From Paenibacillus sp. MMS20-IR301 (lineage in GTDB: Bacteria; Bacillota; Bacilli; Paenibacillales; Paenibacillaceae), in NCBI RefSeq assembly GCF_032302195.1, contig NZ_CP135275.1, forward strand, positions 7,213,001 through 7,277,000: 64,000 bases of DNA, in the 5' to 3' direction. The notes beneath the pieces are model-generated. The model worked only from the letters and a program-made list of their open reading frames with translations. It made no database searches and had not been told where the DNA came from. Made by a program: the position numbers and the translations under genes. Positions 1-8,881 of the stretch are shown piece after piece (the first letter of the stretch is position 1; each line of letters begins with the position of its first letter).

Positions 1-1
1 C

Positions 2-199
2 GGCAAGTCGATGGTCACCTCGAAGCTGGATTCCATTCCGGGCATCGGGGAGAAGCGGCGGAAGGCGCTGCTGAAGCATTTCGGCTCGCTCAAGAAGATC
101 AAGGAAGCGTCCCTTGAGGATTTCCGCGCCCTGTCGATCGGCGAGAAGCTGGCCGGGCAGATTCTCGAAGCGCTCAGGGATGAAGAACCGTCATTATAG
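2..199 (+). CDS. uvrC: UvrABC excinuclease subunit C, C-terminal end (partial)
   Basis: Only the last 65 codons are present; the gene enters from the left edge in frame 2. They form the helix-hairpin-helix region of UvrC, with the motif IPGIGEKRRKALLKHFGS. This part binds DNA at the damaged site and supports the 5' incision in nucleotide excision repair. The short acidic tail and the TAG stop at 197-199 fit the normal end of the family. It is followed directly by a strong hairpin terminator. The catalytic GIY-YIG and endonuclease domains lie outside the window. Confidence 0.88.
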   Translation, partial: GKSMVTSKLDSIPGIGEKRRKALLKHFGSLKKIKEASLEDFRALSIGEKLAGQILEALRDEEPSL

Positions 200-228
200 C
201 TTTCATGAAATCACCTGCACCGCTCACA

Positions 229-275
229 GAAACGGCTGCGCTCCCTTGAGACAAGGAGGCGCAGCCGTTTCTATT
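229..275 (+). terminator. Terminator after uvrC
   Basis: A long inverted repeat pairs 229-244 (GAAACGGCTGCGCTCC) with 255-271 with one bulged base, and is followed by a short T-rich stretch. Its right arm plus the following bases are almost identical to a segment upstream of sdhC at 17346-17364, so it may belong to a dispersed hairpin family. Confidence 0.75.
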
Positions 276-349
276 TGTGTATGCATGGCATGAAGAACGG
301 ACGGTTGATCCAACGTCTGGAGCTGTGCCGTTCCGGCACTGCCCAATCC

Positions 350-2059
350 CTAATTCAGCGGCTGTACCGGCTGGGCCTGGTCCGGCTTATGCGGAGGATT
401 GAAACGGTAGACGATGTAGCCTACGATGAACGGCAGGATAATGGTGACAATCCCGGCACCGACATTTACCTTGTCCTGCATGAAGATCAGCGTGGCCCCC
501 ATCAGAATGCTGTCAAATACCACATGGCTGAACATGACGGCAATGAAGCCGTAGCGCAGGAAAATATAACTGAACAGCAGCCCGATTACGGTAAGCTCAA
601 TCGGCCGCGAGCTGATCGGATAGATCGGGTAGAGCGTATGCCCCAGCGCCCAGACCAGCGTGGTAATCAGTGAGGCGATAAAGGTACTCCGGACGAGCTT
701 CTTCACCATGCGGATGCCGAACAGGCGGTAGACCGCCTCTTCCGAGAGCCCGGCCAGCCAGGCGACAACCGGCAGCAGCCAGGCATATTTCATATTGTAG
801 GGCGACTGGCTGGCATCGGTGGTGGACCAGTTGTTCAAGGTAAGCGATAGGATAATGAACATGATTGTCTGTACTCCGAGCAGAATGAACGCCCATACAT
901 AACCCGCGCGGATACTGTCCAGTACATACTGGCCGTAGCCAGGCTCTTTGGCCCGCGGCCAAGGGTTAAGCCCCTCTTCCTTGCGCCACAGCCCGTCGCC
1001 TCCGACCAGGGAGAAGTAGAGGAGCAGCGACATCAGCAGACTGTACAGGACATAGATAATGAACATAATGACAGCGGTAACCCTCGCTTCGGCACTGCCG
1101 CTGCCCGATTCGGAGAGCACATTGTAGCTGCTGACCATCATAATCAGGAAATGGACGGAGCTCAAGAAGATCCCGCGTTTGAACGAAGTGTACTTTTGCC
1201 GAAGAATGCTGTAGATGAGTGCCAGAATACCTAGCAGCAATGTGGGCAGCCCGTACCCGAACAAGGTGAGCTTCTTGGCCAGGGAGGTCTGCTCATCAAC
1301 ATAAGTGTCATGCCAGGCAGGGGCCGAGAAGCCGGCCCGGTAATAGGAAACAGAGCTGCCGGTGAAGTTGAAGTTATAGTGCAGCAGGGATTCCCCAAGC
1401 TTCACTGAGCTGTCGGTATAGACAAGCCCGTAATTGCCGCTGTTTGCCTCAATCTGCAGGTTGGCCGGGTTCACATTCCATTGCTGCAGCCAGGGTGCGG
1501 CAAGCTTTTCTTTTTGCTCGAGGGAGAGGCCAGGTTCGCTGCTTGCAAGGTTTGCAGTACTGCCGCTCTTAACGGCAGCCTTAGCAGGCATTTCACCGTA
1601 ATCCAGTCCCGGGGCTGCTGCGGCATCTGCTCCCCGGGCGAAAGCAACGGCTTCACCTGTATACATATTGAGATCTACCGTGAGCAGGGCATCTACTTCC
1701 CCGGAAGTGTAGAGTGCGGCATGGTAGACATCAAAGGGATACCGCTGATCCAGCTTGTTCTTGGAATAATCCTCAAGCAGCTTCTCCCGTGACATATAGC
1801 CATAGAAGGAGGAGTCTGTCTTGTACAGAATAACCCATTCATCCCCAGGACTTGCTTCATAGCCGAGCCGGGAGGCTGCGAAAGCAGCGGCCTGGGCCTG
1901 GGCTTCACTTTTACTGATGATGGCTGTATTACCGCCTGAACCCGGCAGAAGCTGGGGCATGATCTGGAATAGGGCAAATACGATAAGTCCCACAATTCCG
2001 GCAAGGATTAATTTAGTGGTAAGGGGCCGCTGCTGCAGGGGCTGGCCGACGGAATTCAT
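350..2059 (-). CDS. CPBP-family intramembrane metalloprotease
   Basis: A 569-residue membrane protein. One membrane segment near the N-terminus is followed by a roughly 230-residue extracytoplasmic region, then a multi-pass C-terminal half. The C-terminal half has the three CPBP (CAAX protease / bacteriocin-processing) motifs: SEEAVYR (the EExxxR glutamates), WALGH with a zinc-ligand-type histidine, and FSHVVFD. The family cleaves within membranes, in roles such as self-immunity or protein processing. The ATG at 2059 was chosen over an in-frame codon 16 residues upstream because AAGGAGG lies at 2066-2072. A sigma-A-like promoter at 2110-2139 suggests it can be transcribed apart from the ABC operon upstream. 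The substrate is unknown. Confidence 0.8.
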   Translation of the reverse strand: MNSVGQPLQQRPLTTKLILAGIVGLIVFALFQIMPQLLPGSGGNTAIISKSEAQAQAAAFAASRLGYEASPGDEWVILYKTDSSFYGYMSREKLLEDYSKNKLDQRYPFDVYHAALYTSGEVDALLTVDLNMYTGEAVAFARGADAAAAPGLDYGEMPAKAAVKSGSTANLASSEPGLSLEQKEKLAAPWLQQWNVNPANLQIEANSGNYGLVYTDSSVKLGESLLHYNFNFTGSSVSYYRAGFSAPAWHDTYVDEQTSLAKKLTLFGYGLPTLLLGILALIYSILRQKYTSFKRGIFLSSVHFLIMMVSSYNVLSESGSGSAEARVTAVIMFIIYVLYSLLMSLLLYFSLVGGDGLWRKEEGLNPWPRAKEPGYGQYVLDSIRAGYVWAFILLGVQTIMFIILSLTLNNWSTTDASQSPYNMKYAWLLPVVAWLAGLSEEAVYRLFGIRMVKKLVRSTFIASLITTLVWALGHTLYPIYPISSRPIELTVIGLLFSYIFLRYGFIAVMFSHVVFDSILMGATLIFMQDKVNVGAGIVTIILPFIVGYIVYRFNPPHKPDQAQPVQPLN

Positions 2060-2109
2060 GAAACGCCTCCTTGAAATGAAATGCTGTGCTCTGAAGCCGT
2101 ACAGCATTT

Positions 2110-2139
2110 ATTATAGTATGAGTTGCCGGGCAGTTACAA
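2110..2139 (-). promoter_or_regulatory. Sigma-A-type promoter of the CPBP protease gene
   Basis: Read on the minus strand: TTGTAA (2134-2139), an 18-base spacer, then a perfect TATAAT (2110-2115), ending about 50 bases before the ATG at 2059. Confidence 0.6.
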
Positions 2140-2178
2140 AAAAAGCCGTATTATCCTTTTACGTGAAAGTGTCCGGGC

Positions 2179-3747
2179 TTATGCCTGATTTGTTGCGGAC
2201 TGCGCTTTATTTGTTGCCAGTGACAGATGAAAATATTTGGCCCCGAGAGCAGTACAGCCGGCGGCCAGCGGCAGACCGAGCAAAGCAATCCAGCCCAGCA
2301 GCGGCCATGACGGCTGTAGTGTACTGCTGAAGTGTGCGGGAAACAGGAACTTATTAACCAGCATACTCTGGAATCCCATGGCCATTGCCAGCGGAACAAT
2401 GAGCGGTGTCAGTATCTTGGATTTCATCAGGAAATAGATACTCGGCAGCAGTCCCAGTACAAGTGTCAATACCAGTGTGTACACAACAAAGGAGTAGAAC
2501 AACCAGGACAAATAAACGGCAATATCTTGTGTTCCGTTATTGCCTGCGGTGAGCCCGGCCAAAGTTCCGATCATTGCGGAGCAGGCCAGCACAGTATTAA
2601 TCCGCATTACGAATACCCATACTGCTGAACTTCCGGAGAATATAAGACTCAGCCGGCTTTGCGGGAACAAGAGCCACCAAGGCAGCTGCTTCTGTTCGAT
2701 GCCGCTCCTGCTCATCATCCACAAGGAACCGAATATGACCGGCAGCGTAAAGGGGATGCGGACAGTAGACTGGTATGCTTCCAGATCTCCGGTTAAGAAG
2801 TAGGCAGCTACAATCATAAGAACAGGTAAGGCAAGCTTCAGCACGGTTACGACCCGCAGCCGTTCGAACTGGCGCAGCCGGCTTGCATCCAGCCGGTACA
2901 GGGTGAGCAAAGGCGACCGGCTGCCGGCAGTACGGGGTAAAGAACGGGGCTTTGCATTCCTGGACGAGCTCTGCGGGAAGGCGAATACCTTGTTCTCCGG
3001 CTGGGCGGGTATGCTGAATCCCCTCTTTGCAATCAGGGGCAGCAGGAAATAGCAGGCGGCCAGATCCAGTATAAGCAATACGGCGCTGTACAGCATTACA
3101 AAGGGCGGCGATATGTATTTAAGCTCATAAATAGAGGATGCAGCCTTGGCATTATTCAACAGAACCCCGGCAAATATCGGTGCCAGTGAGAGCAGTGTGT
3201 AAGGAACCGTCAGCAGCAGAAGCAAGGAAAGGCTGCGGATAGACATCAGCACGCTGACCAGCAGGCCGGTTGTGATAACCAGCGGAAGCATGGCCAGAAT
3301 GAATAAGGCGTAAGCGGCAATCATGAAGGCCAGCTCTCCTGCAGGAAGCGGCTCATAGCGGCCGGATAAGACAGATAGGCCATATAACATAACGGCTGCG
3401 GCAGTGAGCAGCCCGGCAATCTTCAGACTCTGCTGCAGTAGGCTGATGAATTTGGCCTGGAGCAGTGTAAGCCGGGAATACGGGAAGGTGAGGAACCAGT
3501 CCTTATGCCGCTGACCATGAAAGCTAATCATATGTACAGCAGAAAAGATCATCACTATAATCCACAGCAGCAGTGCGGCTGAAAGAAATGGAGCCTCCGG
3601 GGAGGCAGAGGCCAGCGGAAGCGCCAGGCCGGCGATCATCAGGACGGCTAATGCAGCCAGCAGCAGGCCGATTCTCGGCAGTATACCCTGCGGCTTCAGG
3701 CGGTAACGGCTGCATTCCAGCTTGACCAGAACACTGAGCGCCGTCAT
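2179..3747 (-). CDS. ABC-2-type exporter permease
   Basis: A 522-residue integral membrane protein with about 10-12 hydrophobic segments in two halves, separated by a polar stretch around residues 245-285. It lacks the motifs of importer permeases. Its ATG overlaps the stop of the ATPase gene upstream (ATGA at 3744-3747), so the two are translationally coupled and probably form one transporter. Together with the GntR gene this matches GntR/YtrA-type modules, which often respond to cell-envelope stress or peptide antibiotics. The substrate cannot be read from the sequence. Confidence 0.75.
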   Translation of the reverse strand: MTALSVLVKLECSRYRLKPQGILPRIGLLLAALAVLMIAGLALPLASASPEAPFLSAALLLWIIVMIFSAVHMISFHGQRHKDWFLTFPYSRLTLLQAKFISLLQQSLKIAGLLTAAAVMLYGLSVLSGRYEPLPAGELAFMIAAYALFILAMLPLVITTGLLVSVLMSIRSLSLLLLLTVPYTLLSLAPIFAGVLLNNAKAASSIYELKYISPPFVMLYSAVLLILDLAACYFLLPLIAKRGFSIPAQPENKVFAFPQSSSRNAKPRSLPRTAGSRSPLLTLYRLDASRLRQFERLRVVTVLKLALPVLMIVAAYFLTGDLEAYQSTVRIPFTLPVIFGSLWMMSRSGIEQKQLPWWLLFPQSRLSLIFSGSSAVWVFVMRINTVLACSAMIGTLAGLTAGNNGTQDIAVYLSWLFYSFVVYTLVLTLVLGLLPSIYFLMKSKILTPLIVPLAMAMGFQSMLVNKFLFPAHFSSTLQPSWPLLGWIALLGLPLAAGCTALGAKYFHLSLATNKAQSATNQA

Positions 3748-4487
3748 GCGAACACTTCCCGGTAACGTGATTCCACGGATTGGCCGGAGCGCCGCAGTTG
3801 CTCTACATCTTCAATGCCCTGAATCGCTCCGCCGCCGATCAGAATCAGCCGGTCGAATAGCAGCTCCATCTCCCGGATATCATGTGTAGCAATCAGGAAG
3901 GTCCGGGTACCGTCTGCCATTTCACCTACAACGGTTGCAGCAATAACCTCCCTGGAGATCATATCCACACCGGTGAACGGTTCATCGAGGATGATCAGCG
4001 GCGCGCGGCGCGACAGGCACGTTAAGAGCTGCAGCCGGGCTTCCTCGCCGCGGGACAGGGTAGAGATCAGCGCATCCGCTGAGACGGACAAGCTGGCGAG
4101 CAGCTCTTGTGCTCTGGCCTCTTCCCAGTCCGGGTAGATACCTGCAGCGAAGCCCAGCCATTCCCGGACAGTCAGCCATCCGGGCAGGCTGCTGCGGTCC
4201 GGAAGCATCGACAGCTCTCCCAGCCGGGCTATGCCTGCGGGCTGGCCGTTTATAGATACAGATCCGGCTTCTGCTGGAGTCAGGCCGGTAATAATCCGCA
4301 GCAGAGAGGACTTACCTGCACCGTTGGGCCCAAGCAGCCCGGTGATGCTCCCCTGCGGAATAATGAAGCTGATATCATTCAGGATAACCTTGTGCTTGAC
4401 CTTGAAGCTTAGGCTGCGGCATTCCACGGCTGCAGGGGCATCGGGTACCTTAAGGGCCTGGCCCTCAACGTTATTTATCGTCATCAT
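3744..4487 (-). CDS. ABC transporter ATP-binding protein (GntR-linked exporter)
   Basis: 247 residues with a Walker A GPNGAGKSS (about residues 54-62), the signature region LSRGEEARLQLL, a Walker B LIILDEPFTGVD and a switch histidine in ATHDIREME. The signature is LSRGE rather than LSGGQ, as is common in ABC-2 exporter ATPases. The ATG at 4487 follows AAGGAGG by six bases, and that ribosome site lies inside the end of the GntR gene. It powers the permease encoded immediately downstream. Confidence 0.87.
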   Translation of the reverse strand: MMTINNVEGQALKVPDAPAAVECRSLSFKVKHKVILNDISFIIPQGSITGLLGPNGAGKSSLLRIITGLTPAEAGSVSINGQPAGIARLGELSMLPDRSSLPGWLTVREWLGFAAGIYPDWEEARAQELLASLSVSADALISTLSRGEEARLQLLTCLSRRAPLIILDEPFTGVDMISREVIAATVVGEMADGTRTFLIATHDIREMELLFDRLILIGGGAIQGIEDVEQLRRSGQSVESRYREVFA

Positions 4488-4488
4488 T

Positions 4489-4869
4489 TCATTCCTCCTT
4501 ATCGAATTGCAGCATTTGCTCTGCAGTAAGCCCCAGTGAGCGGGCGGTGTCTTTGAACTGCCGGACGGCCTGGCGGATAATGGCTCTGCGGGCCTCGGCG
4601 ATGATGCTTTCCTCCCGGGTTACAAAGGTGCCCTGGCCGCGGTAGGTAACGATCAGCCCCATCCGCTCCAGCTCCTGATATGTGCGTGCTGCCGTGGTCG
4701 GGTTAACCCCCCTGCCTGCGGCAAGATCCCTTACGGAGGGCAGGCGTGCGCCAGGCGGGATGATTCCGCTGACGATCCGCTCCCGGATTGCTCCGACAAA
4801 CTGCTCATAGATCGGAAGGGACGGATTGATCAGAAACGGCTCCGGTAATAGCTCGAAGGATGATTCCAC
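4489..4869 (-). CDS. GntR-family repressor, YtrA-like
   Basis: 126 residues: a winged helix-turn-helix (PIYEQFVGAIRERIVSG ... SVRDLAAGRGVNPTTAARTYQELE) followed by a short helical tail ending LTAEQMLQFDKEE. There is no large effector domain, which is typical of the YtrA subgroup that controls neighbouring ABC genes. The GTG at 4869 was chosen because AAAGGAGA stands six bases upstream; the longer frame starting at 5010 has no ribosome site and overlaps the promoter. It is the first gene of the GntR-ATPase-permease operon and probably autoregulates through the repeats at 4903-4943. Confidence 0.85.
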   Translation of the reverse strand: MESSFELLPEPFLINPSLPIYEQFVGAIRERIVSGIIPPGARLPSVRDLAAGRGVNPTTAARTYQELERMGLIVTYRGQGTFVTREESIIAEARRAIIRQAVRQFKDTARSLGLTAEQMLQFDKEE

Positions 4870-4902
4870 CGGCGGTCTCCTTTCGCGAATATTCATTATG
4901 GC

Positions 4903-4967
4903 GTGTATGGATACTGACCATACACTTTTATGACCATAGTGTACCACCTGACACCACACAATTTCAA
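4903..4967 (-). promoter_or_regulatory. Promoter and palindromic operator of the first GntR operon
   Basis: Minus-strand promoter TTGAAA (4962-4967), 18 bases, TACACT (4938-4943). Two inverted repeats overlap it. One is TACACT at 4921-4926 with AGTGTA at 4938-4943, which covers the -10. The other is GTGTATGG at 4903-4910 with CCATACAC at 4918-4925, just past the expected start. Both share the half-site GTGTA, as expected for a dimeric GntR repressor. Confidence 0.65.
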
Positions 4968-4994
4968 GCGGGATTTTTGCAGAAAAATGAGTCT

Positions 4995-5023
4995 TTGTGA
5001 AGTTGGGCAATTCCGTATATAAT
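4995..5023 (+). promoter_or_regulatory. Sigma-A promoter of the ktrB-ktrA operon
   Basis: TTGTGA (4995-5000), exactly 17 bases, then a perfect TATAAT (5018-5023). Transcription would start near 5030. This rules out the in-frame ATG at 5029 as the start of ktrB and points to a start at 5074-5083. Confidence 0.7.
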
Positions 5024-5082
5024 TTTGTATGTTTGTTCAGATAGGTTACTTACAATTATGGATACCTGAAAGGGTGAGGAGT

Positions 5083-6444
5083 TTGGCTTCAACGTTTCCC
5101 AAAATTACGAATTTCAGATTCCTCAAGCTTGCTCCGCCGCAGATTCTGGTGTTAAGCTTCGCTGCTGTCATTATCATCGGGACTCTGCTGCTCATGCTTC
5201 CTGTAGCGAGCGTATCCGGACTGCCGCTTAATTTCATGGATGCCCTCTTTACCGCAACCTCTGCGGCATGTGTTACCGGACTTGCTGTTGTGGACACCGG
5301 GACTTATTTCACCGGATTCGGACAGGCGGTCATTCTGGTGCTGATTCAGATCGGCGGGCTCGGCTTCATGACCATGGCCACGCTGTTCGCCCTGGTGTTC
5401 AAACGCAGAATCTCGCTCAGGGACCGGCTCATTCTCCAGGAAGCGATGAACCAGAGCTCCATGGAAGGGATCGTCCGGCTGATCCGTAAAGTGCTGATCT
5501 ATTCCCTGATTATTGAGGCTGCCGGGTCGCTCCTGCTGTCCATCCGCTTTGCTGTGGACATGCCGCCGGTGCGTGCACTCTATTACGGCTTGTTCCATGC
5601 GGTATCAATGTTTAATAACGCCGGATTCGATCTGTTCGGCGGCTACTATAACAGCTTGACGGATTATGTTGGTGATCCGGGAATTAACCTGGTTGTGATG
5701 TTCCTGATTGTATCCGGGGGCATCGGCTTCATCGTCATGTCTGACCTGGTGGAATTCCGCCGCAAACGCCGGCTGTCGCTGCACAGCAAGGTTGTGCTGT
5801 CGATGACCGCAGGACTGGTTCTGACAGGAGCACTTGTCATATTCATCTTCGAATTCACCAATGCGCGGACGCTGGGGCCGCTGAACCTCGGGAGCAAAAT
5901 ATGGGCCTCTCTCTTCCAGTCCGTAGCACCGCGTACGGCCGGAGCCAACACGCTGGAGCTGCCGGGCATGCGTCAGGCTACACAGTTCTTCATTGTCATT
6001 CTGATGTTTATCGGTGCCTCTCCCGGTTCAACCGGCGGGGGAATCAAGACAACGACCTTCACGCTGATGATCGGGGCGGTGATCTCGATGCTGCGCGGCC
6101 GGGAGGACATTGTGCTCTTCCGTTACCGGCTGGCCCAGGAGCGTGTTTTCAAGGCGCTGACCATTACCCTGCTGGCGCTGCTGCTGATTGTATCCGTCTC
6201 AATGATGCTCTCGACAACAGAGGAGCTGCCGTTTCTGATTCTTCTGTTTGAGACGACCTCCGCTTTCGCCAATGTAGGGTTAAGCCTGGAAATGACGCCG
6301 GAGCTGACCGGAGCCGGCAAAATTCTGATCTGCCTGACCATGTTCGCCGGGCGGCTTGGACTGCTGACGCTGGCCTATGCACTCGGTCCGAAACAGGGTA
6401 AACCATTGTATAAGTATCCGGAAGGCAAAATGATAATTGGATAA
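5083..6444 (+). CDS. ktrB: Potassium uptake channel subunit, TrkH/KtrB family
   Basis: The pore-forming subunit of a Ktr-type K+ uptake system: 453 residues (B. subtilis KtrB is about 445) and many membrane segments. The four selectivity-filter repeats are visible: SAACVTGLAV, FNNAGFDLFG, PRTAGANTLE and FANVGLSLE, followed by the C-terminal PEGKMIIG. The start is uncertain. The ATG at 5029 coincides with the predicted transcription start. TTG 5083 has GAAAGG nine bases upstream and gives a family-typical N-terminus; GTG 5074 is the alternative. It forms an operon with the RCK subunit 14 bases downstream. Whether it is closer to KtrB or KtrD cannot be decided by eye. Confidence 0.85.
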   Translation: MASTFPKITNFRFLKLAPPQILVLSFAAVIIIGTLLLMLPVASVSGLPLNFMDALFTATSAACVTGLAVVDTGTYFTGFGQAVILVLIQIGGLGFMTMATLFALVFKRRISLRDRLILQEAMNQSSMEGIVRLIRKVLIYSLIIEAAGSLLLSIRFAVDMPPVRALYYGLFHAVSMFNNAGFDLFGGYYNSLTDYVGDPGINLVVMFLIVSGGIGFIVMSDLVEFRRKRRLSLHSKVVLSMTAGLVLTGALVIFIFEFTNARTLGPLNLGSKIWASLFQSVAPRTAGANTLELPGMRQATQFFIVILMFIGASPGSTGGGIKTTTFTLMIGAVISMLRGREDIVLFRYRLAQERVFKALTITLLALLLIVSVSMMLSTTEELPFLILLFETTSAFANVGLSLEMTPELTGAGKILICLTMFAGRLGLLTLAYALGPKQGKPLYKYPEGKMIIG

Positions 6445-6458
6445 GGGGAAATCAAGTG

Positions 6459-7127
6459 ATGAAGGCACAGCAATTTGTAGTAATCGGCCTGGGCCGCTTC
6501 GGTTCAAGCCTGGCGCTTGAGCTGATGTCCATGGGCTATGAGGTGCTTGGAATTGACCATCAGGAGGAACGGGTGGAGGAAATGACCGGCAAGCTCACTC
6601 ATGCGGTAATGGCGGATGCTACGGATGAAGGGATTATGCGCTCGCTTGGCGTGCGTAATTTCGACTGCGGGATTGTGGCGATCGGCGACAATATGGAGCG
6701 GAGTATTCTGGCGGCCATCCTGCTCAAGGAGCTGGGGGTCAAGCAGGTGGTCGGCAAGGCGATCTCTATTCTGCACGGGCGTGCGCTGTCGAAGCTTGGG
6801 GTGGACCGGGTGATTTTTCCGGAGCGTGATATGGGAATCCGCGTGGCGCATCAGCTGGTGACACCGAACCTGCTGGACTATATTGAGATCTCCAAGGATT
6901 ATAAGATCGTAGAGCTGACGGTGCCTGCCTGCATGGACGGCAAAAGCCTCTCAGAGCTGAATACACGCGCCAAATACGGCTGCAGTATTATCGCACTCAA
7001 CCGCGAGGACGGCATTATCGTTGCCCCGACGGCTCATGACTATGTGCATAAGGGAGATATTATGGTGGTGATCGGCTCGAATGACAGCATCGGGGAGTTT
7101 GAAGATGAAGCGGTGAATGCGGAGTAA
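6459..7127 (+). CDS. ktrA: Potassium uptake regulatory subunit, TrkA/KtrA family
   Basis: A cytoplasmic RCK protein of 222 residues. The N-terminal Rossmann fold shows VVIGLGRFGSSLA and a downstream acidic residue (GIDHQEE) that would bind nucleotide. The C-terminal RCK_C domain (about 135-215) is the domain that binds c-di-AMP in the Ktr family. It gates the channel encoded just upstream. The ATG at 6459 follows AAGGGG; a GTG one codon earlier is possible. The order (channel first, RCK second) is the reverse of B. subtilis ktrAB. Confidence 0.88.
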   Translation: MKAQQFVVIGLGRFGSSLALELMSMGYEVLGIDHQEERVEEMTGKLTHAVMADATDEGIMRSLGVRNFDCGIVAIGDNMERSILAAILLKELGVKQVVGKAISILHGRALSKLGVDRVIFPERDMGIRVAHQLVTPNLLDYIEISKDYKIVELTVPACMDGKSLSELNTRAKYGCSIIALNREDGIIVAPTAHDYVHKGDIMVVIGSNDSIGEFEDEAVNAE

Positions 7128-7171
7128 GCTAATTCCTGCTTAGACAGCGGAGCCTCCCGAAGCGGAAAAAT

Positions 7172-7196
7172 AGGGGCACAAATGCCCCTGATTTTC
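7172..7196. terminator. Terminator between convergent ktrA and ABC permease genes
   Basis: A perfect 7-bp stem AGGGGCA / TGCCCCT with a CAAA loop, A-rich on the left and T-rich on the right, so it can act in both directions. The outer flanks (GAAGCGGAAAAA ... TTTTCCCGGAAGC) extend the dyad imperfectly. Confidence 0.65.
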
Positions 7197-7253
7197 CCGG
7201 AAGCGTCCCGGAAGTTACTCCGAGCTGGAATCGGTTGGTCTGCTATTGGTCTC

Positions 7254-7943
7254 CTACATCCGCACGTCTGTGCGCCGGTACACAAACCAGCCTGCTGTTA
7301 CGCACAGGGCAATGATTGCCCACATGAGCAGCGTGGTTCCGGGCCGGGTGAATTCAGACGGGGAGAAGATTACGGAATCCTGCATATATTCCAGTGAAGG
7401 GAACAGCCGCGCAATCAAAGCGATACTAAAGAAATACAGATTGGCGGAAATGATGCCAATGATGATTTTGAATCTGTAAAAGCAGCCGCCGATCAGGAAG
7501 GTCACCACAGAGATATCGAGCAGCGTCATTCCGAACTCATACGCGGAAGAGGCTAGCGGCCTGCCAACATCAACCGGAAGCCCGATTGCAGGCAGTACGG
7601 CCCGGCCAATCAGATAAATGGCGCTTTCTGCGAGTGCGGCCGTTATGCAGAAGGCCAGTACGGCCAGCAGCGAGCTGAAATAGAAATCACGGCGGGTTAC
7701 ACTGAAGCTGCTCATCAGCGGGAAGGTAATTGCAACCGTAACAATCATGCTGACAAGCATGAAGATAGACATAATATTCCGGTTGACGCTGAAGATGCTG
7801 TCCGCTGAGCCCATATCCAGGGCCGGAAAAAGCTTCATCAGCAGTACGAAAGCGATATCGACGCATACCAGGATGCTCAGCAAAATCAGCGCTCCCCTGC
7901 GGTAATCCTTCAAGTGGAATTTCATCAGACTCCGGTAACTCAT
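7254..7943 (-). CDS. ABC exporter membrane protein (second GntR module)
   Basis: 229 residues with about six hydrophobic segments, ending in a basic tail (YRRTDVRM). It has no catalytic motifs. Its ATG (AAGGAGG upstream) overlaps the TGA of the ATPase gene by ATGA, so the two are coupled. It is probably the permease half of a small ABC-2 transporter. It is not close in sequence to the 522-residue permease at 2179-3747, although the operon plan is the same. Confidence 0.7.
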   Translation of the reverse strand: MSYRSLMKFHLKDYRRGALILLSILVCVDIAFVLLMKLFPALDMGSADSIFSVNRNIMSIFMLVSMIVTVAITFPLMSSFSVTRRDFYFSSLLAVLAFCITAALAESAIYLIGRAVLPAIGLPVDVGRPLASSAYEFGMTLLDISVVTFLIGGCFYRFKIIIGIISANLYFFSIALIARLFPSLEYMQDSVIFSPSEFTRPGTTLLMWAIIALCVTAGWFVYRRTDVRM

Positions 7944-8881
7944 CGTTTTCCGCCTCCTTGCGTGTTCGCTGCATCGCGCAGCGTCAAATAGACGAACAGC
8001 TTTTGCAGGGGAACTGGGGACAGCTCTACACCCTGATCCTGCAGCATCCGGCGCTCAGCCGGGTCGGACAGCTGCTCCAGCGCGAGCAGGAGCTTGCCGC
8101 CCAGCCGTTCACTGTGCAGCAGCCGGGCATCAGTAAGCAGCTTCTCCAGCACTGTGGCTGGTCCGGAAGCATAGGAGGCACCCGGCGCAAACTCCTCTAC
8201 CGGGCCTTGGAAATCAACCCGGCCCCGGCGGAGGTAAATCATCTGTTCGAACAGATTCTCTGCCTCCTCGATTAGATGGGTAGTCACCACGAAGGTACGG
8301 GGAGCACTGCTGTAATCCTCAAGCAGTGTCCGGTAAAAAATTTCGCGCATCGAGGCATCAAGGCCGGTCACCGGCTCATCCAGCAGTGTGAGCGGAGCAC
8401 GGCTTGCCAGTCCTACGATGATTCCCGCCATCGACTGACCGCCGCGTGACAGCTGCTGGTAATTCTTCCGGCTGTTCAGCTGGAATCTGTCCAGCAGCTC
8501 GCGGGCCAGCTGCCCATCCCAACGGGGAAAGAGAATGGAGGCGAAGCTGAAAATTTCCTTCAGTGAATAATTGCTCCAGGAGCGCTCAGAGGTTTTGATC
8601 AGGCAGATTTGCTGCAAAGCAGCTGCCTGGTGCTGTATCTGCCCGCCGCCGTAGGTGATCAACCCTTTGTCCGGCAGCCGCTGTCCGGCGATGAGGGAGA
8701 GCAGGGTGCTTTTGCCGCTGCCGTTAGCTCCGATCAGTCCGTGAATGACCTGGGGCTCAAGGGTGAAAGACACATCATGCACGCCCTGGCCGCCGCGGAA
8801 TACCTTGCTGACATGGCTTAATTCGAGCGTTGCCTCCGGCTGGACTGCCGCCGCTTCAAGTTGATTCCCCGTACTCATCAT
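7940..8881 (-). CDS. ABC transporter ATP-binding protein (second GntR module)
   Basis: 313 residues. Walker A GANGSGKST (about 51-59), signature-like LSRGGQSMAGIIVGLAS, Walker B LTLLDEPVTGLD, and H-switch TTHLIEE. A C-terminal extension of about 90 residues lies beyond the usual ATPase core. The start overlaps the end of the GntR gene. It pairs with the downstream membrane protein. Confidence 0.85.
   Translation of the reverse strand: MMSTGNQLEAAAVQPEATLELSHVSKVFRGGQGVHDVSFTLEPQVIHGLIGANGSGKSTLLSLIAGQRLPDKGLITYGGGQIQHQAAALQQICLIKTSERSWSNYSLKEIFSFASILFPRWDGQLARELLDRFQLNSRKNYQQLSRGGQSMAGIIVGLASRAPLTLLDEPVTGLDASMREIFYRTLLEDYSSAPRTFVVTTHLIEEAENLFEQMIYLRRGRVDFQGPVEEFAPGASYASGPATVLEKLLTDARLLHSERLGGKLLLALEQLSDPAERRMLQDQGVELSPVPLQKLFVYLTLRDAANTQGGGKR

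Noticed and set aside
5029..5082. ATG 5029 as start of ktrB
   Set aside because: It coincides with the predicted transcription start and lacks a ribosome site.
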